Under the pieces are notes generated by a model that searched no databases, was not told the origin of the DNA, and saw nothing but the letters and a program-made list of their open reading frames with translations. 64,000 nt of DNA from Nocardia vinacea (lineage in GTDB: Bacteria > Actinomycetota > Actinomycetes > Mycobacteriales > Mycobacteriaceae): the NCBI RefSeq assembly GCF_035920345.1, contig NZ_CP109149.1, positions 2,356,001-2,420,000 of the forward strand, written 5' to 3'. Each line of letters begins with the position of its first letter. The first letter of the stretch is position 1. This document shows positions 35,917 through 46,914 of the stretch, one piece after another. The position numbers and the translations under genes are program-made.

Positions 35917-36795
35917 TCAGCGAGAACGCTTGGGGCGCTTATCCATCAACCGCAGGATCAGCGGGGTGAAGATGAGTTGCATGGCCAGATCCATTTTCCC
36001 GCCGGGGACGACAATGCAGTTGGGGCGGGACATGAAGGAGTCGTGCAGCATGGACAGCAGGTAGGGGAAGTCGATGACCTTGGGGTCGGCGAAGCGGATG
36101 ACGACGAAACTTTCGTCCGCGGTGGGGATGGTGCGGGCGATGAAGGGGTTCGAGGTGTCCACGGTGGGGACGCGCTGGAAGTTGACGTAGGTGTGGGAGA
36201 ACTGGGGGCAGATGTATTTCACGTAGTCGGGCATGCGGCGCAGGATCGTATCGATTACGGCCTCACTGGAATAGCCGCGTTCGGTCTTGTCCCGGATCAC
36301 CTTCTGGGTCCATTCGAGGTTGACGATCGGCACCACCCCGACCAGTAGATCCGCGTATTGCGCGACATTCACCGAATCGGTGACGGCGGCGCCGTGCAGG
36401 CCTTCGTAGAACAGCAGATCGCTGCCCGGCGTCAGATCCTCCCACGGCGTAAAGGTGCCTGCGGGTTGCCCGTATGGTTTGGCTTCCAACTCGTCGTGCA
36501 AGTATTTGCGCACCGAACCGACGCCGGTCTCACCGTAATCGCGGAACAGCGTCTCCAACTCTTTCAGCAGATTCGCCTCCTCACCGAAATGCGAGAAGGT
36601 GCGATTGTCGCTCTGCTCCGCCTCGGCCATCGCGAGCTTCATCTCGTTACGGTCGTAGCGATGGAACGAATCCCCCTCCACGATCACCGCATTGATGCCT
36701 TCGCGACGGAATATCTCCTGAAAGGTCCGCGTGACACTGGTCGTGCCCGCACCGGATGAGCCGGTAATGGCGACGACGGGATGTTTGACCGACAT
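35917..36795 (-). CDS. prk: phosphoribulokinase
   Basis: A 292-residue class I (octameric bacterial) phosphoribulokinase. The P-loop AITGSSGAGTTS is at about residue 9, the catalytic region EGDSFHRYDRNEMK follows, and FYEGLHGAAV and YVKYICPQFSHTYVNFQRVP are family blocks. It phosphorylates ribulose 5-phosphate to RuBP for the RuBisCO encoded upstream in the same direction. The 110-base gap to fbp is occupied by a dispersed repeat. CTCCT complement (AGGAGG) stands before the ATG. Confidence 0.95.
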   Translation of the reverse strand: MSVKHPVVAITGSSGAGTTSVTRTFQEIFRREGINAVIVEGDSFHRYDRNEMKLAMAEAEQSDNRTFSHFGEEANLLKELETLFRDYGETGVGSVRKYLHDELEAKPYGQPAGTFTPWEDLTPGSDLLFYEGLHGAAVTDSVNVAQYADLLVGVVPIVNLEWTQKVIRDKTERGYSSEAVIDTILRRMPDYVKYICPQFSHTYVNFQRVPTVDTSNPFIARTIPTADESFVVIRFADPKVIDFPYLLSMLHDSFMSRPNCIVVPGGKMDLAMQLIFTPLILRLMDKRPKRSR

Positions 36796-36815
36796 GACAC
36801 CTCCTCGATTGCCGG

Positions 36816-36903
36816 ACTGTGTTCAATTTGCGGTGCTCCCGGTGCCCCCCCCGTGGTCACGCTGCGCTACCGCCTCCGGGCGCTTCGCTCGCACGCCGGG
36901 GAT
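36816..36903. repeat. dispersed repeat, copy 1 (between prk and fbp)
   Basis: About 88 bases that align with 38029-38109: shared blocks include CTGTGT, GCGCTCCCGG-like GGTGCTCCCGG, GCTACCGCCTCCGGGC and TCGCTC followed by CACGCCG. The repeat fills nearly the whole intergenic space and touches the fbp stop region. It carries short internal palindromic pieces and could fold, but I see no single clean stem. Confidence 0.7.
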
Positions 36904-36904
36904 T

Positions 36905-37969
36905 TCAGCGCCCGGCCGGACGGAACAGCGACCGCGACCCGAACAGTGAACTGTCGAAGCTGGGCCCTTCCTCGGGCTCGCTGTGATAGCGCTCGATCCG
37001 CGCGACCTCATTACGCGAACCGAAGATCAGCGGTACCTGCTGATGCACCTGCTCCGGCGTCACCTCCAGCACTCGATCACCGCCGGTGGTCGCCCAGCCC
37101 CCGGCCTGTTCGACGATGTAGGCAATCGGATTCGCGCCGTACAGCAACGACACCCGCCCCGGCCGCCGAGTGTCGTATGGATAGAGGTAGACCCCGCCGC
37201 GGGTGAGGATGTGGAAGGTATCGGCGACCAATGACGCGACCCAGCGCATATTGAAATCCCGCCCCCGTGGCCCGTCCACACCGTCGAGACATTCGTGGAC
37301 ATACCGCCGCACCGGCCGTTCCCAGAACCGCTCATTGGCGGCATTGATCGCGAATCCCGAAGTATCCTCCGGGATTCGCATCCGCGGATGGGTCAAAACG
37401 AATGCGCCGATCTCCCGATCCAGGGTGAATCCGTCGACGCCGCTGCCCGTAGTGAGCACCAGCATGGTCGCCGGCCCGTACAGCGTGAATCCCGCGCAGA
37501 CCTGCCGCACCCCCGGCTGCAAGAAGTCCGCGGTACTCGGCGCACCGTTGTCCGGTGCCCGCAGCACACTGAAAATCGTTCCGACAGGCAGATTTACATC
37601 GATATTCGAGGATCCGTCCAACGGATCGAAGGCCAGCAGATATTTGCCGCGCCGATGCACGTCGGGCACCGGATGGATATCGGTCATCTGCTCCGATAAC
37701 AGCGCCGACAGATGCCCCGTCCATTGGGTCTCGGACACCATGATGTCATTGGCGATGGCGTCGAGTTTGCGGTGCACCGTCGGCGGCAGGTTATCGGGTT
37801 CGGAGGCGCCCAGTGAGCCGACAATGGCACCCCTGGTCACCTGGTTGGCGATGATTTTCGTCGCGGTCGCGACGACATTCACCAGAGCGGAGAATTCACC
37901 GGACGATCCGGGATGCCGGTGCTCCTCCTCGATCGTGTATCGGGTGAGGGTCTTCAGTCCTTCTGGCAT
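36905..37969 (-). CDS. fbp: class I fructose-1,6-bisphosphatase
   Basis: A 354-residue class I FBPase. The metal/phosphate site is in LLAFDPLDGSSNIDVNLPVG, and substrate-binding residues in RYVHECLDG and GGVYLYPYDTRRPGR and GANPIAYIVEQAGGWAT. Actinobacteria usually rely on GlpX (class II) for gluconeogenesis, so a class I enzyme inside the cbb cluster is likely the Calvin-cycle FBPase (cbbF). It is 15 bases downstream of cbbX on the same strand. Confidence 0.95.
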   Translation of the reverse strand: MPEGLKTLTRYTIEEEHRHPGSSGEFSALVNVVATATKIIANQVTRGAIVGSLGASEPDNLPPTVHRKLDAIANDIMVSETQWTGHLSALLSEQMTDIHPVPDVHRRGKYLLAFDPLDGSSNIDVNLPVGTIFSVLRAPDNGAPSTADFLQPGVRQVCAGFTLYGPATMLVLTTGSGVDGFTLDREIGAFVLTHPRMRIPEDTSGFAINAANERFWERPVRRYVHECLDGVDGPRGRDFNMRWVASLVADTFHILTRGGVYLYPYDTRRPGRVSLLYGANPIAYIVEQAGGWATTGGDRVLEVTPEQVHQQVPLIFGSRNEVARIERYHSEPEEGPSFDSSLFGSRSLFRPAGR

Positions 37970-37984
37970 GAGTTCTCGATCTCG

Positions 37985-39082
37985 TCACGCGGGCGCCCGT
38001 GCGGTCGGCCCATCCGGCTGCTGTCCTGCTGTGTCCGATTGGCGGCGCTCCCGGGGCCCTGCGTGCTCACGCGAGCTACCGCCTCCGGGCCCGTCGCTCA
38101 CGCCGCGGAATACGCTGCTGCCGTAGACATCTCGGTCGGTCAGCGTGATCAGGTCGGTTTTGGTGAGCGGTCGCCGCAGTTCGACCAGCCGTTTGGCCTG
38201 CCGTAACCGGCAGCGGTCCAGGGCATTGCGCACGCTGCGCGCATTGGAGAATCGGGGGCGGCTCATTCGCAGCGTGAGATATTCGCCGAAGGCGGCGTAT
38301 CCGGTGTCGTCGAACCGGAAATTGTCCCGTGCCACCATGAGTTCGGCGATGCGCACCAACTCGTCGTGGGTGTAGTCGCTGAATTCCAGATGATGGGCCA
38401 CCCGCGAGGACAATCCCGGATTCGCCGAGAAGAACTTGTCCATCCGATCCGGATAGCCCGCGAAGATCACCACCAGGCTGGTGCGCTCGCTCTCCATCTC
38501 CTGCAGCAGGATCTCGATGACTTCCTGTCCGTAGTCACGTTCGTTCTCCGGGCGGAACAGGTAGTAGGCCTCGTCGATGAACAGCACTCCCCCGGCCGCC
38601 TTGGCCAGGGCCTCCTTCGTTTTGGGTGCGGTGTGTCCGATGAACTGGCCGACCAGATCGTCGCGAGTTACCGTGTGCACCTCGGGTTTACGGATATAGC
38701 CGAGCGCGTGCAGCATCTCGGCCATCCGCAGGGCGACGGTGGTCTTGCCGGCGCCGGGGCCGCCGGTGAAACTCATATGCATCGTCGGCCGAGAGGCTTG
38801 CAGGCCGAAGCGCTGCCTGGCCCGATCGATCAGCAGCAGCGCCGCGATCTCACGCACCCGCCGCTTCACGTTCGCCAGACCGACGAGTTCGGCATCGAGC
38901 CTGGTCAATACGTCCGCGACGTCATTGCCCGCGATATCGCTGGACAGATCCAGCACCGCATCCTCGGCGAGCAGCTCCTCCGGCGGTGTGTCCGCCGGCA
39001 CCGCACGTACCGGCCTGCCGTCGTCCGCACCGGGCCGGTGCAATCGGAAACCGCTTGCCGCGCTCGACCTTTCAGCCGCCAT
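37985..39082 (-). CDS. cbbX: red-type RuBisCO activase CbbX
   Basis: A 365-residue AAA+ protein. Walker [10 protein letters not shown] is near residue 107, Walker [12 protein letters not shown] and the pore-loop/sensor region [20 protein letters not shown] follow, with [20 protein letters not shown] in the C-terminal helical domain: the CbbX pattern. It remodels inhibited red-type RuBisCO. I prefer ATG 39082, overlapping the cbbS stop, to ATG 39112. The last 35 or so residues (Gly/Arg/Pro-rich) are encoded by a copy of a dispersed repeat and are probably not native to the family. Confidence 0.93.
   Translation of the reverse strand: MAAERSSAASGFRLHRPGADDGRPVRAVPADTPPEELLAEDAVLDLSSDIAGNDVADVLTRLDAELVGLANVKRRVREIAALLLIDRARQRFGLQASRPTMHMSFTGGPGAGKTTVALRMAEMLHALGYIRKPEVHTVTRDDLVGQFIGHTAPKTKEALAKAAGGVLFIDEAYYLFRPENERDYGQEVIEILLQEMESERTSLVVIFAGYPDRMDKFFSANPGLSSRVAHHLEFSDYTHDELVRIAELMVARDNFRFDDTGYAAFGEYLTLRMSRPRFSNARSVRNALDRCRLRQAKRLVELRRPLTKTDLITLTDRDVYGSSVFRGVSDGPGGGSSREHAGPRERRQSDTAGQQPDGPTARAPA
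38029..38109. repeat. dispersed repeat, copy 2 (inside the 3' end of cbbX)
   Basis: About 80 bases matching copy 1 at 36816-36903 in the same orientation: CTGTGTCCGATTGGCGGCGC, then CTCCCGGGGCCC, GCTACCGCCTCCGGGC and CGTCGCTCACGCCG. It lies within the cbbX reading frame and encodes most of the odd C-terminal tail of the protein. Confidence 0.7.
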
Positions 39083-39494
39083 ACCGGGTACCCGACCGTT
39101 CGTCGGTGGCATACGAGTGCAGGCCGTAGGTCTGGCGCCGGTCCGGTCCCTCGGTGCGAGTCAGCAGGAATCCGGGCTCATCGACGGGACGCTGCACCAG
39201 AAAGCTCAGTGCGGTGGTCTGTCTGCCATAGCGGGCGTCGTAGGCGAGAACCCGGATGTAGTGTCGCGGGAAAGTATTGCGGCATGCGTCGATCTCGGCG
39301 AGCACACCGTCGGGCTCGTCGAGATCGAACAGCGGCAGCCCCCACATCTCCCAATAGGCGTTGCGGGGGTGCGGATCATCGGTGTATTCGATGGACACCG
39401 GCCAGTTGTTGAGCAAGGCGTAACGCACCTGAGCCGCGATCTCGGCGTCGGTGAGTTCGGGCAGATACGAGAAGGTTCCGTGGCGCAGATACAT
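39072..39494 (-). CDS. cbbS: RuBisCO small subunit, red type
   Basis: A 140-residue small subunit. [40 protein letters not shown] and [20 protein letters not shown] match form IC/ID small subunits, including the C-terminal extension (about 30 residues) that red-type subunits use to line the central pore. It is 17 bases downstream of cbbL and overlaps cbbX by 11 bases. Confidence 0.95.
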   Translation of the reverse strand: MYLRHGTFSYLPELTDAEIAAQVRYALLNNWPVSIEYTDDPHPRNAYWEMWGLPLFDLDEPDGVLAEIDACRNTFPRHYIRVLAYDARYGRQTTALSFLVQRPVDEPGFLLTRTEGPDRRQTYGLHSYATDERSGTRYGG

Positions 39495-39511
39495 GTGCGG
39501 AGTCCTGTCGT

Positions 39512-42057
<2,546 letters not shown>

Positions 42058-42068
42058 AACGCCGGGCG

Positions 42069-42104
42069 GTGGAGTCCGAGGGGCACGACACCCGGACTCC
42101 ACCC
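42069..42104 (+). terminator. terminator after cbbR
   Basis: GGTGGAGTCCG and CGGACTCCACC form a perfect 11 bp stem with a 14-base loop, starting 12 bases after the cbbR stop. The rest of the gap up to 42327 (about 220 bases) holds nothing I can name. Confidence 0.8.
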
Positions 42105-42327
42105 GACTGGCGATCGCAATGATCGCGCAGGTCATCGGCGATGAATTCGCCATTGGGTTGATTGTGGACCGAATACTCGCTCAGCAGCACGTTTCGCTGT
42201 TACGAGCCGGTGAATATCGTGTTCCGCGCGGCCCGATTCCCTGACCGAAATTCTATCGGATGGCACAGCCACGCCTCCAAGGCACCCTGCCCCGACGAGA
42301 GGGCCACGCTGTGCCAGACTGGCGCGC

Positions 42328-43185
42328 ATGGCTGGCGGGGAAACGTTGATTTCGAATGTGTCCGATACCGCGCGTTGGGTGACCACCTACCGCGCGATGG
42401 AGACCGCGCGCGAAGATGCGCTGTTCCACGATCCGCTCGCCGAACGCCTGGCCGGCGAACGCGGATATGCCATGGTGGCGGCCGCATCGCGAATAATGCG
42501 CAATGGCTGGCCGGTCGTCACCCGAACCAGAATCATCGATGATCTCATCGCGACCGCCATCGCCGAGGGCTGCGACCGCGTGCTCAATCTCGCCGCCGGA
42601 CTCGACACCCGCCCCTACCGCCTGGGCCTGCCGGCCGATTTCGTCTGGGTGGAGGCCGATCTGCCCGCACTCACCGCGGAGAAGGAGGCCGCTCTCGCGG
42701 AGGAGAAGCCGCACTGTGCGCTGATCCGCCGTGGTGTCGACCTGGCCGATCCGGCCGCGCTGGCGGCGTTCCTGGACTGGGCCCTCGGCCCGCTCGGTCC
42801 CGAAAATTCCCCCGCCACAAAGGCTTTGGTGCTCACCGAGGGTCTGCTGATGTACCTGGAGGAGGAGACGGTCCGCGCCATCGCCGCCGCCCTGTCCCGG
42901 TCGGAGATCCGTTGGTGGGTCATGGACGTCACCGTGGCAATGAATCGCATGCGGTCGAGTTCGATGTTCGAGAACGCACCCCTCAAATTCGAACCCGGCA
43001 ACGGCATCGCCTACTTCGAAGATCTCGGCTGGCGCTCCCGCGAAGTCGAACATCTCCTCGTGCACGCCCGCAAACTCCACCGCGCACCCTGGTACCTGCG
43101 CCCATTCACGTATCTCCCCCAGCCCAACCCACGCAAACCCGGCCGCAACCCCTGGTCCGGCATCGTCCGCTTCGAAAGCGACTAG
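42328..43185 (+). CDS. class I SAM-dependent methyltransferase (TIGR00027 family)
   Basis: A 285-residue methyltransferase of the putative O-methyltransferase family expanded in mycobacteria and Nocardia. The SAM site is VLNLAAGLDTRPYRLGLPAD, followed by VWVEADLPALTAEKEAAL and LTEGLLMYLEEETVRAIAAA. Substrates in this family are mostly unknown. It starts at ATG 42328 and is convergent with the sulfatase gene. Confidence 0.88.
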   Translation: MAGGETLISNVSDTARWVTTYRAMETAREDALFHDPLAERLAGERGYAMVAAASRIMRNGWPVVTRTRIIDDLIATAIAEGCDRVLNLAAGLDTRPYRLGLPADFVWVEADLPALTAEKEAALAEEKPHCALIRRGVDLADPAALAAFLDWALGPLGPENSPATKALVLTEGLLMYLEEETVRAIAAALSRSEIRWWVMDVTVAMNRMRSSSMFENAPLKFEPGNGIAYFEDLGWRSREVEHLLVHARKLHRAPWYLRPFTYLPQPNPRKPGRNPWSGIVRFESD

Positions 43186-43246
43186 AGGGCCCGTCACGGT
43201 CAGTCCGAGACGGACGCGCCGGACGTTCCGGCGAGCCACCGCGAAC

Positions 43247-44773
43247 CTAGCGGCAGGCGCGGCCGACACAGGTGGTCAATTCGGTGAGACGATGGTCGAG
43301 TTCGGTGATGGTGGCGGTGTGCTCGGCTCGCCCGGTCGGCGTCTTGATCAGGTTGGTCAGTTGGTAGGGATCTGTGGCTAGGTCATAGAGCTCGTATTCG
43401 CGGTCAGCGAGCGGGCGTTCACGGTCGTACCAGCGCACATACAGATACCGCTCGGTGCGCACCGCGACCCAGGAGGGCATGTCGAAGGTATACATCGCCG
43501 GTGTCTCGGTGCCCGGGATCTGTTCCTGGGCAATGCCGTTGCGGCCGTTCCCGCCCGGGCCGCCGTATTCGGCGGCGAAGTCGGTGCGCCAGCCGCTGGT
43601 GTCACCGTGCAGCACCGGTGCGAGCGAACGACCGTCCATCCGGTCGGGGGTGGCGAGAGCGGCCCAATCGAGGATGGTGGGTGCGAGGTCGATCGACAGA
43701 CCCATCGCATCGGTGGTGCCGTGGCTGATACCGGGACCGGCGACAGCGAGGGGTACTCGCATGGATTCCTCGTAGGGCGCCATCTTCTGGGTGAGCCGGT
43801 GGGCGCCGAGGCTGTAGCCGTTGTCAGAGGTGAAGATCAGATAGGTGTTGTCGAGCTGGCCGGTGCGGTCGAGGGTATCGACGATCGCGGCGACCATCTC
43901 GTCCAACGATTTCAGTGCGCCGAGCCGGTTTGTGTAGTCGATGTCGTTGGTCGCCGCGATCGTCGCCGCGCGGGCGTCCGCGGTGTCGATAAGCCAACTG
44001 GGTTTGTCGGAAACATCGGGCTCCTGGAAGTTCGCCGACCGTGGTGCCGCGGTCGGCGCGGTCTCGGCCAGATGCCGTGGCGCGGGCGGGATCGGGAAGT
44101 GCGGCGCCGTGGAGGCGGCGTACCAGAAGAACGGCTGCCCGGTGGTGGCGGCTTCGGTGATGAACCGAACGGATTTTTCGCCGATGACGTCGGTTTCGTA
44201 ATCCTTCGGCGCGACACCGTATTTCACGTGAGTGCCGTTCTCGTTGAGAGTGTAGTTGTAACCGGCGTAGAGAAAGTTGTCGATGCCCGCGTTCCAGTCG
44301 TCCCAGCCGGGTGGAATGTGGTCGGGGTCGTGTTCGAGGCCGTTGAGATATTTACCGGCCATCCCGGTGCGATAACCGGCGTCGTGCAGATATGTCGCGA
44401 TGGTGTGGGATTCGTTGCCGTTGGCGCGGAACGCTTCGAAGCCGCCGACTTCACCACTGTTGGTGAGAACGCCGGTGTTGTGCCCGTATTCTCCGGTCAA
44501 AATCGACGACCGGGCAGCGCAGCAGATCGGCATCGGCGCGAAACCGTTGGTGAAATCGACACCGCGGTCACGGATCAGCGTGGCGGTGCGCGGCATCGCC
44601 TGCCACACCGGCGTGGTCATCGCATCGAGGTCATCGGCGAGGATCATCACGATGTTGGGGCGACGAGCATCGCCGTGAAGGGGGGTCGCCGCCACCACCG
44701 ACAAGCACGTCGCGACCGACAGCACCGATACGGCAGCCACGGTCAACCAACGCAACGAACCACGCCGATCCAT
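43247..44773 (-). CDS. exported type I sulfatase
   Basis: A 508-residue sulfatase. MDRRGSLRWLTVAAVSVLSV with the following residues to about 30 is a signal peptide. RRPNIVMILADDLDAM gives the metal-binding Asp pair; the formylglycine site is C-C-A-A-R in ICCAARSSILTGEYGHN, the Ala variant of C-x-P/A-x-R; YLIFTSDNGYSLG holds the distal metal ligands. The overall order suits N-acetylglucosamine-6-sulfatase-like enzymes. Being exported, it must be matured in the cytosol before secretion, presumably by the FGE at 11849. I chose ATG 44773 because it begins the signal peptide. Confidence 0.9.
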   Translation of the reverse strand: MDRRGSLRWLTVAAVSVLSVATCLSVVAATPLHGDARRPNIVMILADDLDAMTTPVWQAMPRTATLIRDRGVDFTNGFAPMPICCAARSSILTGEYGHNTGVLTNSGEVGGFEAFRANGNESHTIATYLHDAGYRTGMAGKYLNGLEHDPDHIPPGWDDWNAGIDNFLYAGYNYTLNENGTHVKYGVAPKDYETDVIGEKSVRFITEAATTGQPFFWYAASTAPHFPIPPAPRHLAETAPTAAPRSANFQEPDVSDKPSWLIDTADARAATIAATNDIDYTNRLGALKSLDEMVAAIVDTLDRTGQLDNTYLIFTSDNGYSLGAHRLTQKMAPYEESMRVPLAVAGPGISHGTTDAMGLSIDLAPTILDWAALATPDRMDGRSLAPVLHGDTSGWRTDFAAEYGGPGGNGRNGIAQEQIPGTETPAMYTFDMPSWVAVRTERYLYVRWYDRERPLADREYELYDLATDPYQLTNLIKTPTGRAEHTATITELDHRLTELTTCVGRACR

Positions 44774-45046
44774 CGAGAACTCCCTACCTGGAATATCGAA
44801 ACCGGACACACCACATATCGACGCGCCACGCGATATCGACAGCATTTCGACGCGCGACCAGCCAATGGATCTCTCATCAACTCCTCAATTTCACCAGAGC
44901 CACGGTACTGCCACATAATTCGAATCGAGGCCAGCGACAGGCACCCGCGATTGCGATAGGTGCCGTCCGAGACCACGAGCGGTTTCCACCGCCCGACGCC
45001 GAGCGCTAGGGCAGCGTTCGGCGACACGCCTCACCACGTCACGAAT

Positions 45047-46471
45047 TCAGAACTGGCTGTGTTGGGAGTCGAAGGTGAGGATGCGGCCGCCGAGCAGGAT
45101 CTGGGCACCGGCGGCCAGGGTGGTCAGTTGGTTCGGCATGGCGCGGAGCCACTCCTGGTGGCCGGGCATGCGAATGTAGGTGCCGTTGGCCGAGCCCTGG
45201 TCGACCACGGCGACATCCCATTCGACCAGCCGAACCTCCATATGCGCCCGCGACATCGCGCCCGAGCTGTCCGGCAGCCGGATCGGCCGCGCACCGCGGT
45301 GCACCGCCTCGGCATGTTCGGGTTCCCGCCCGAGGACGATGTCGTTATCGAGTACGAACGATGTCCCGTCATCGAGCATGAGCAACCCCAGCGGTGGCCG
45401 CACTCCCTCGGTCAACACGCAGGTCAACTGATCCATCCGAATCCCGCACACCGCGCAGAACGACACCCGCGGATCGTTCAAATGCTGCCGCGAACACATG
45501 AATCCCCGAACGACAGCCCTACCACTGCCGGCCATCCCATTTTCCAAATGCTTCGCCAGCGCTGCCGCCACGCCGTTCTCAGACTGCACGCCCTTCTGCA
45601 GCCCGACTCGTCGCCGTTCCCCGACGCTCGACACCGCATTCCTCGGCGGCAGATTTCCCATGCCCATCGCGGACGCTCGCTCCCACGGTGCGGCTTTCCC
45701 CGCCGATCCGCCCCCGATCGGCGGCCGCACCGCACCGCCTTCCGGCTGTGGCTCGACCTCGCTTTCCGACCTGATCGCCACCGGATCGATGGCTTCGACC
45801 GGCTGCCTCGGAAACTCGCGCCGTTCCACGTCCTCGACCCCCGGCGCTGCTCCCACATCTTCCGCCGATGCCACGGCCTGAAGCACCTCATCTCGCACCG
45901 ACTCGACGCCGGGAGACCTCCGCATCGTCGGTGCACGAGCCGACACAGGCACCCCCAACCACAACACCGCCCCGGAACCGGGCACCGTTCCCTCACCGAG
46001 TCCGGCGATGCCGCGACCCGGTAGCGCCGACTCGGTCATCCCGCCCTCGTCCACGAACAGCCCGATCCCGATCTCGGGTGCCGGGATCACCACGCGGTCG
46101 ACCGTGAATCCGGCATCCCGGCCGCGCAATACTTCTGTGCGATCCGAGCTCTCCAGCACCGCCGTCACACCACCGTGCAGATATAACGCCACGCCCGTCG
46201 CGCTAGGGGTGATCACCCCGAATTCGACTTGGTCCTCGTCGTCCAGGCTCATCAACCAGGTGGTGGCAAGTCGTGCAAACATGCGTCCGCTGCGCGGTAT
46301 CTCCGAGACACCCGCTTCTCGCACCAGCTCGAGCAATGCTGTCATCGTCTGCGCCGCACGCGATTCGGCATCGGCGGCAATATCCGAACGATGCGCGACG
46401 ACCAGCACGACACCGCCGCTGTTCGCGATCAGATGCGTACCACCCGGCAGCACCTCGAGCTGCCGACTCAC
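45047..46471 (-). CDS. FHA domain protein with zinc-ribbon-like motif
   Basis: A 474-residue protein from GTG 46471. The N-terminal 180 residues (QLEVLPGGTHLIANSGGVVL on) have no family I know but resemble a GAF/PP2C-like regulatory fold. A long disordered Pro/Glu stretch is followed by a Cys cluster, FMCSRQHLNDPRVSFCAVCG, and a C-terminal FHA domain with DIVLGREPEHAE, SRAHMEVRLVEW and DQGSANGTYIRMPG. FHA domains bind phosphothreonine, so the protein is likely tied to a Ser/Thr kinase. It overlaps the membrane protein gene by four bases and is the last of three genes. Confidence 0.85.
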   Translation of the reverse strand: MSRQLEVLPGGTHLIANSGGVVLVVAHRSDIAADAESRAAQTMTALLELVREAGVSEIPRSGRMFARLATTWLMSLDDEDQVEFGVITPSATGVALYLHGGVTAVLESSDRTEVLRGRDAGFTVDRVVIPAPEIGIGLFVDEGGMTESALPGRGIAGLGEGTVPGSGAVLWLGVPVSARAPTMRRSPGVESVRDEVLQAVASAEDVGAAPGVEDVERREFPRQPVEAIDPVAIRSESEVEPQPEGGAVRPPIGGGSAGKAAPWERASAMGMGNLPPRNAVSSVGERRRVGLQKGVQSENGVAAALAKHLENGMAGSGRAVVRGFMCSRQHLNDPRVSFCAVCGIRMDQLTCVLTEGVRPPLGLLMLDDGTSFVLDNDIVLGREPEHAEAVHRGARPIRLPDSSGAMSRAHMEVRLVEWDVAVVDQGSANGTYIRMPGHQEWLRAMPNQLTTLAAGAQILLGGRILTFDSQHSQF

Positions 46472-46911
46472 AGCAATCGCCCACCCTGGAACCGCCACCG
46501 ATGGAACACCACCCGCATCGGCCCGTTCACGATGAGCCAGAACACGATCCACGTCACGATGAACTGGATGAGGAACGCCGTCATCGACGGATGCAACGCG
46601 CGCGGCAGCACAATGGTCGTATGGTGCACGAGGACCCACATCAGCGCCGCCTCGTTGATCACCGTCCAGAAGCCGAACAGCGTGGGCCAGTCCTTCTCCC
46701 ACCGGAATTGCTGCAGAAAATGGTAGAGCAATTCCCACAGTACGCCGACGAACACGGTCGCCAGCAGCACCGACAACGTCACCCGATAGGCATTGCCGAG
46801 TGACAGCGGTCCGGTCGGCAGGACCGGCGTAATGATCACCGCGACCAGCAATCCGATCACGCCGAGCGCGAGCATACGGGTCTGAATCCGCCCGTTCAAA
46901 GTAAGCAGCAT
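46468..46911 (-). CDS. hypothetical membrane protein of the FHA operon
   Basis: A 147-residue protein with four hydrophobic segments (about 12-32, 44-66, 80-97, 110-130). The loop HFLQQFRWEKDWPTLFGFWT between segments 2 and 3 is conserved-looking and aromatic. It begins three bases after the flavoprotein stop and overlaps the FHA gene by four bases, so it is firmly part of this operon. I do not recognise a named family; it may anchor the other two proteins at the membrane. Confidence 0.8.
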   Translation of the reverse strand: MLLTLNGRIQTRMLALGVIGLLVAVIITPVLPTGPLSLGNAYRVTLSVLLATVFVGVLWELLYHFLQQFRWEKDWPTLFGFWTVINEAALMWVLVHHTTIVLPRALHPSMTAFLIQFIVTWIVFWLIVNGPMRVVFHRWRFQGGRLL

Positions 46912-46914
46912 TGA

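Noticed and set aside
43217..43233. CGCCGG-ACGTT-CCGGCG hairpin between the convergent methyltransferase and sulfatase genes.
   Set aside because: A 6 bp stem is common by chance at this GC content; it may terminate transcription but is too weak to list.
43607..44959. A 450-codon plus-strand open frame opposite the exported sulfatase.
   Set aside because: Repetitive Val/Gly/Arg composition of an antisense frame; the sulfatase on the minus strand has a signal peptide and active-site motifs.
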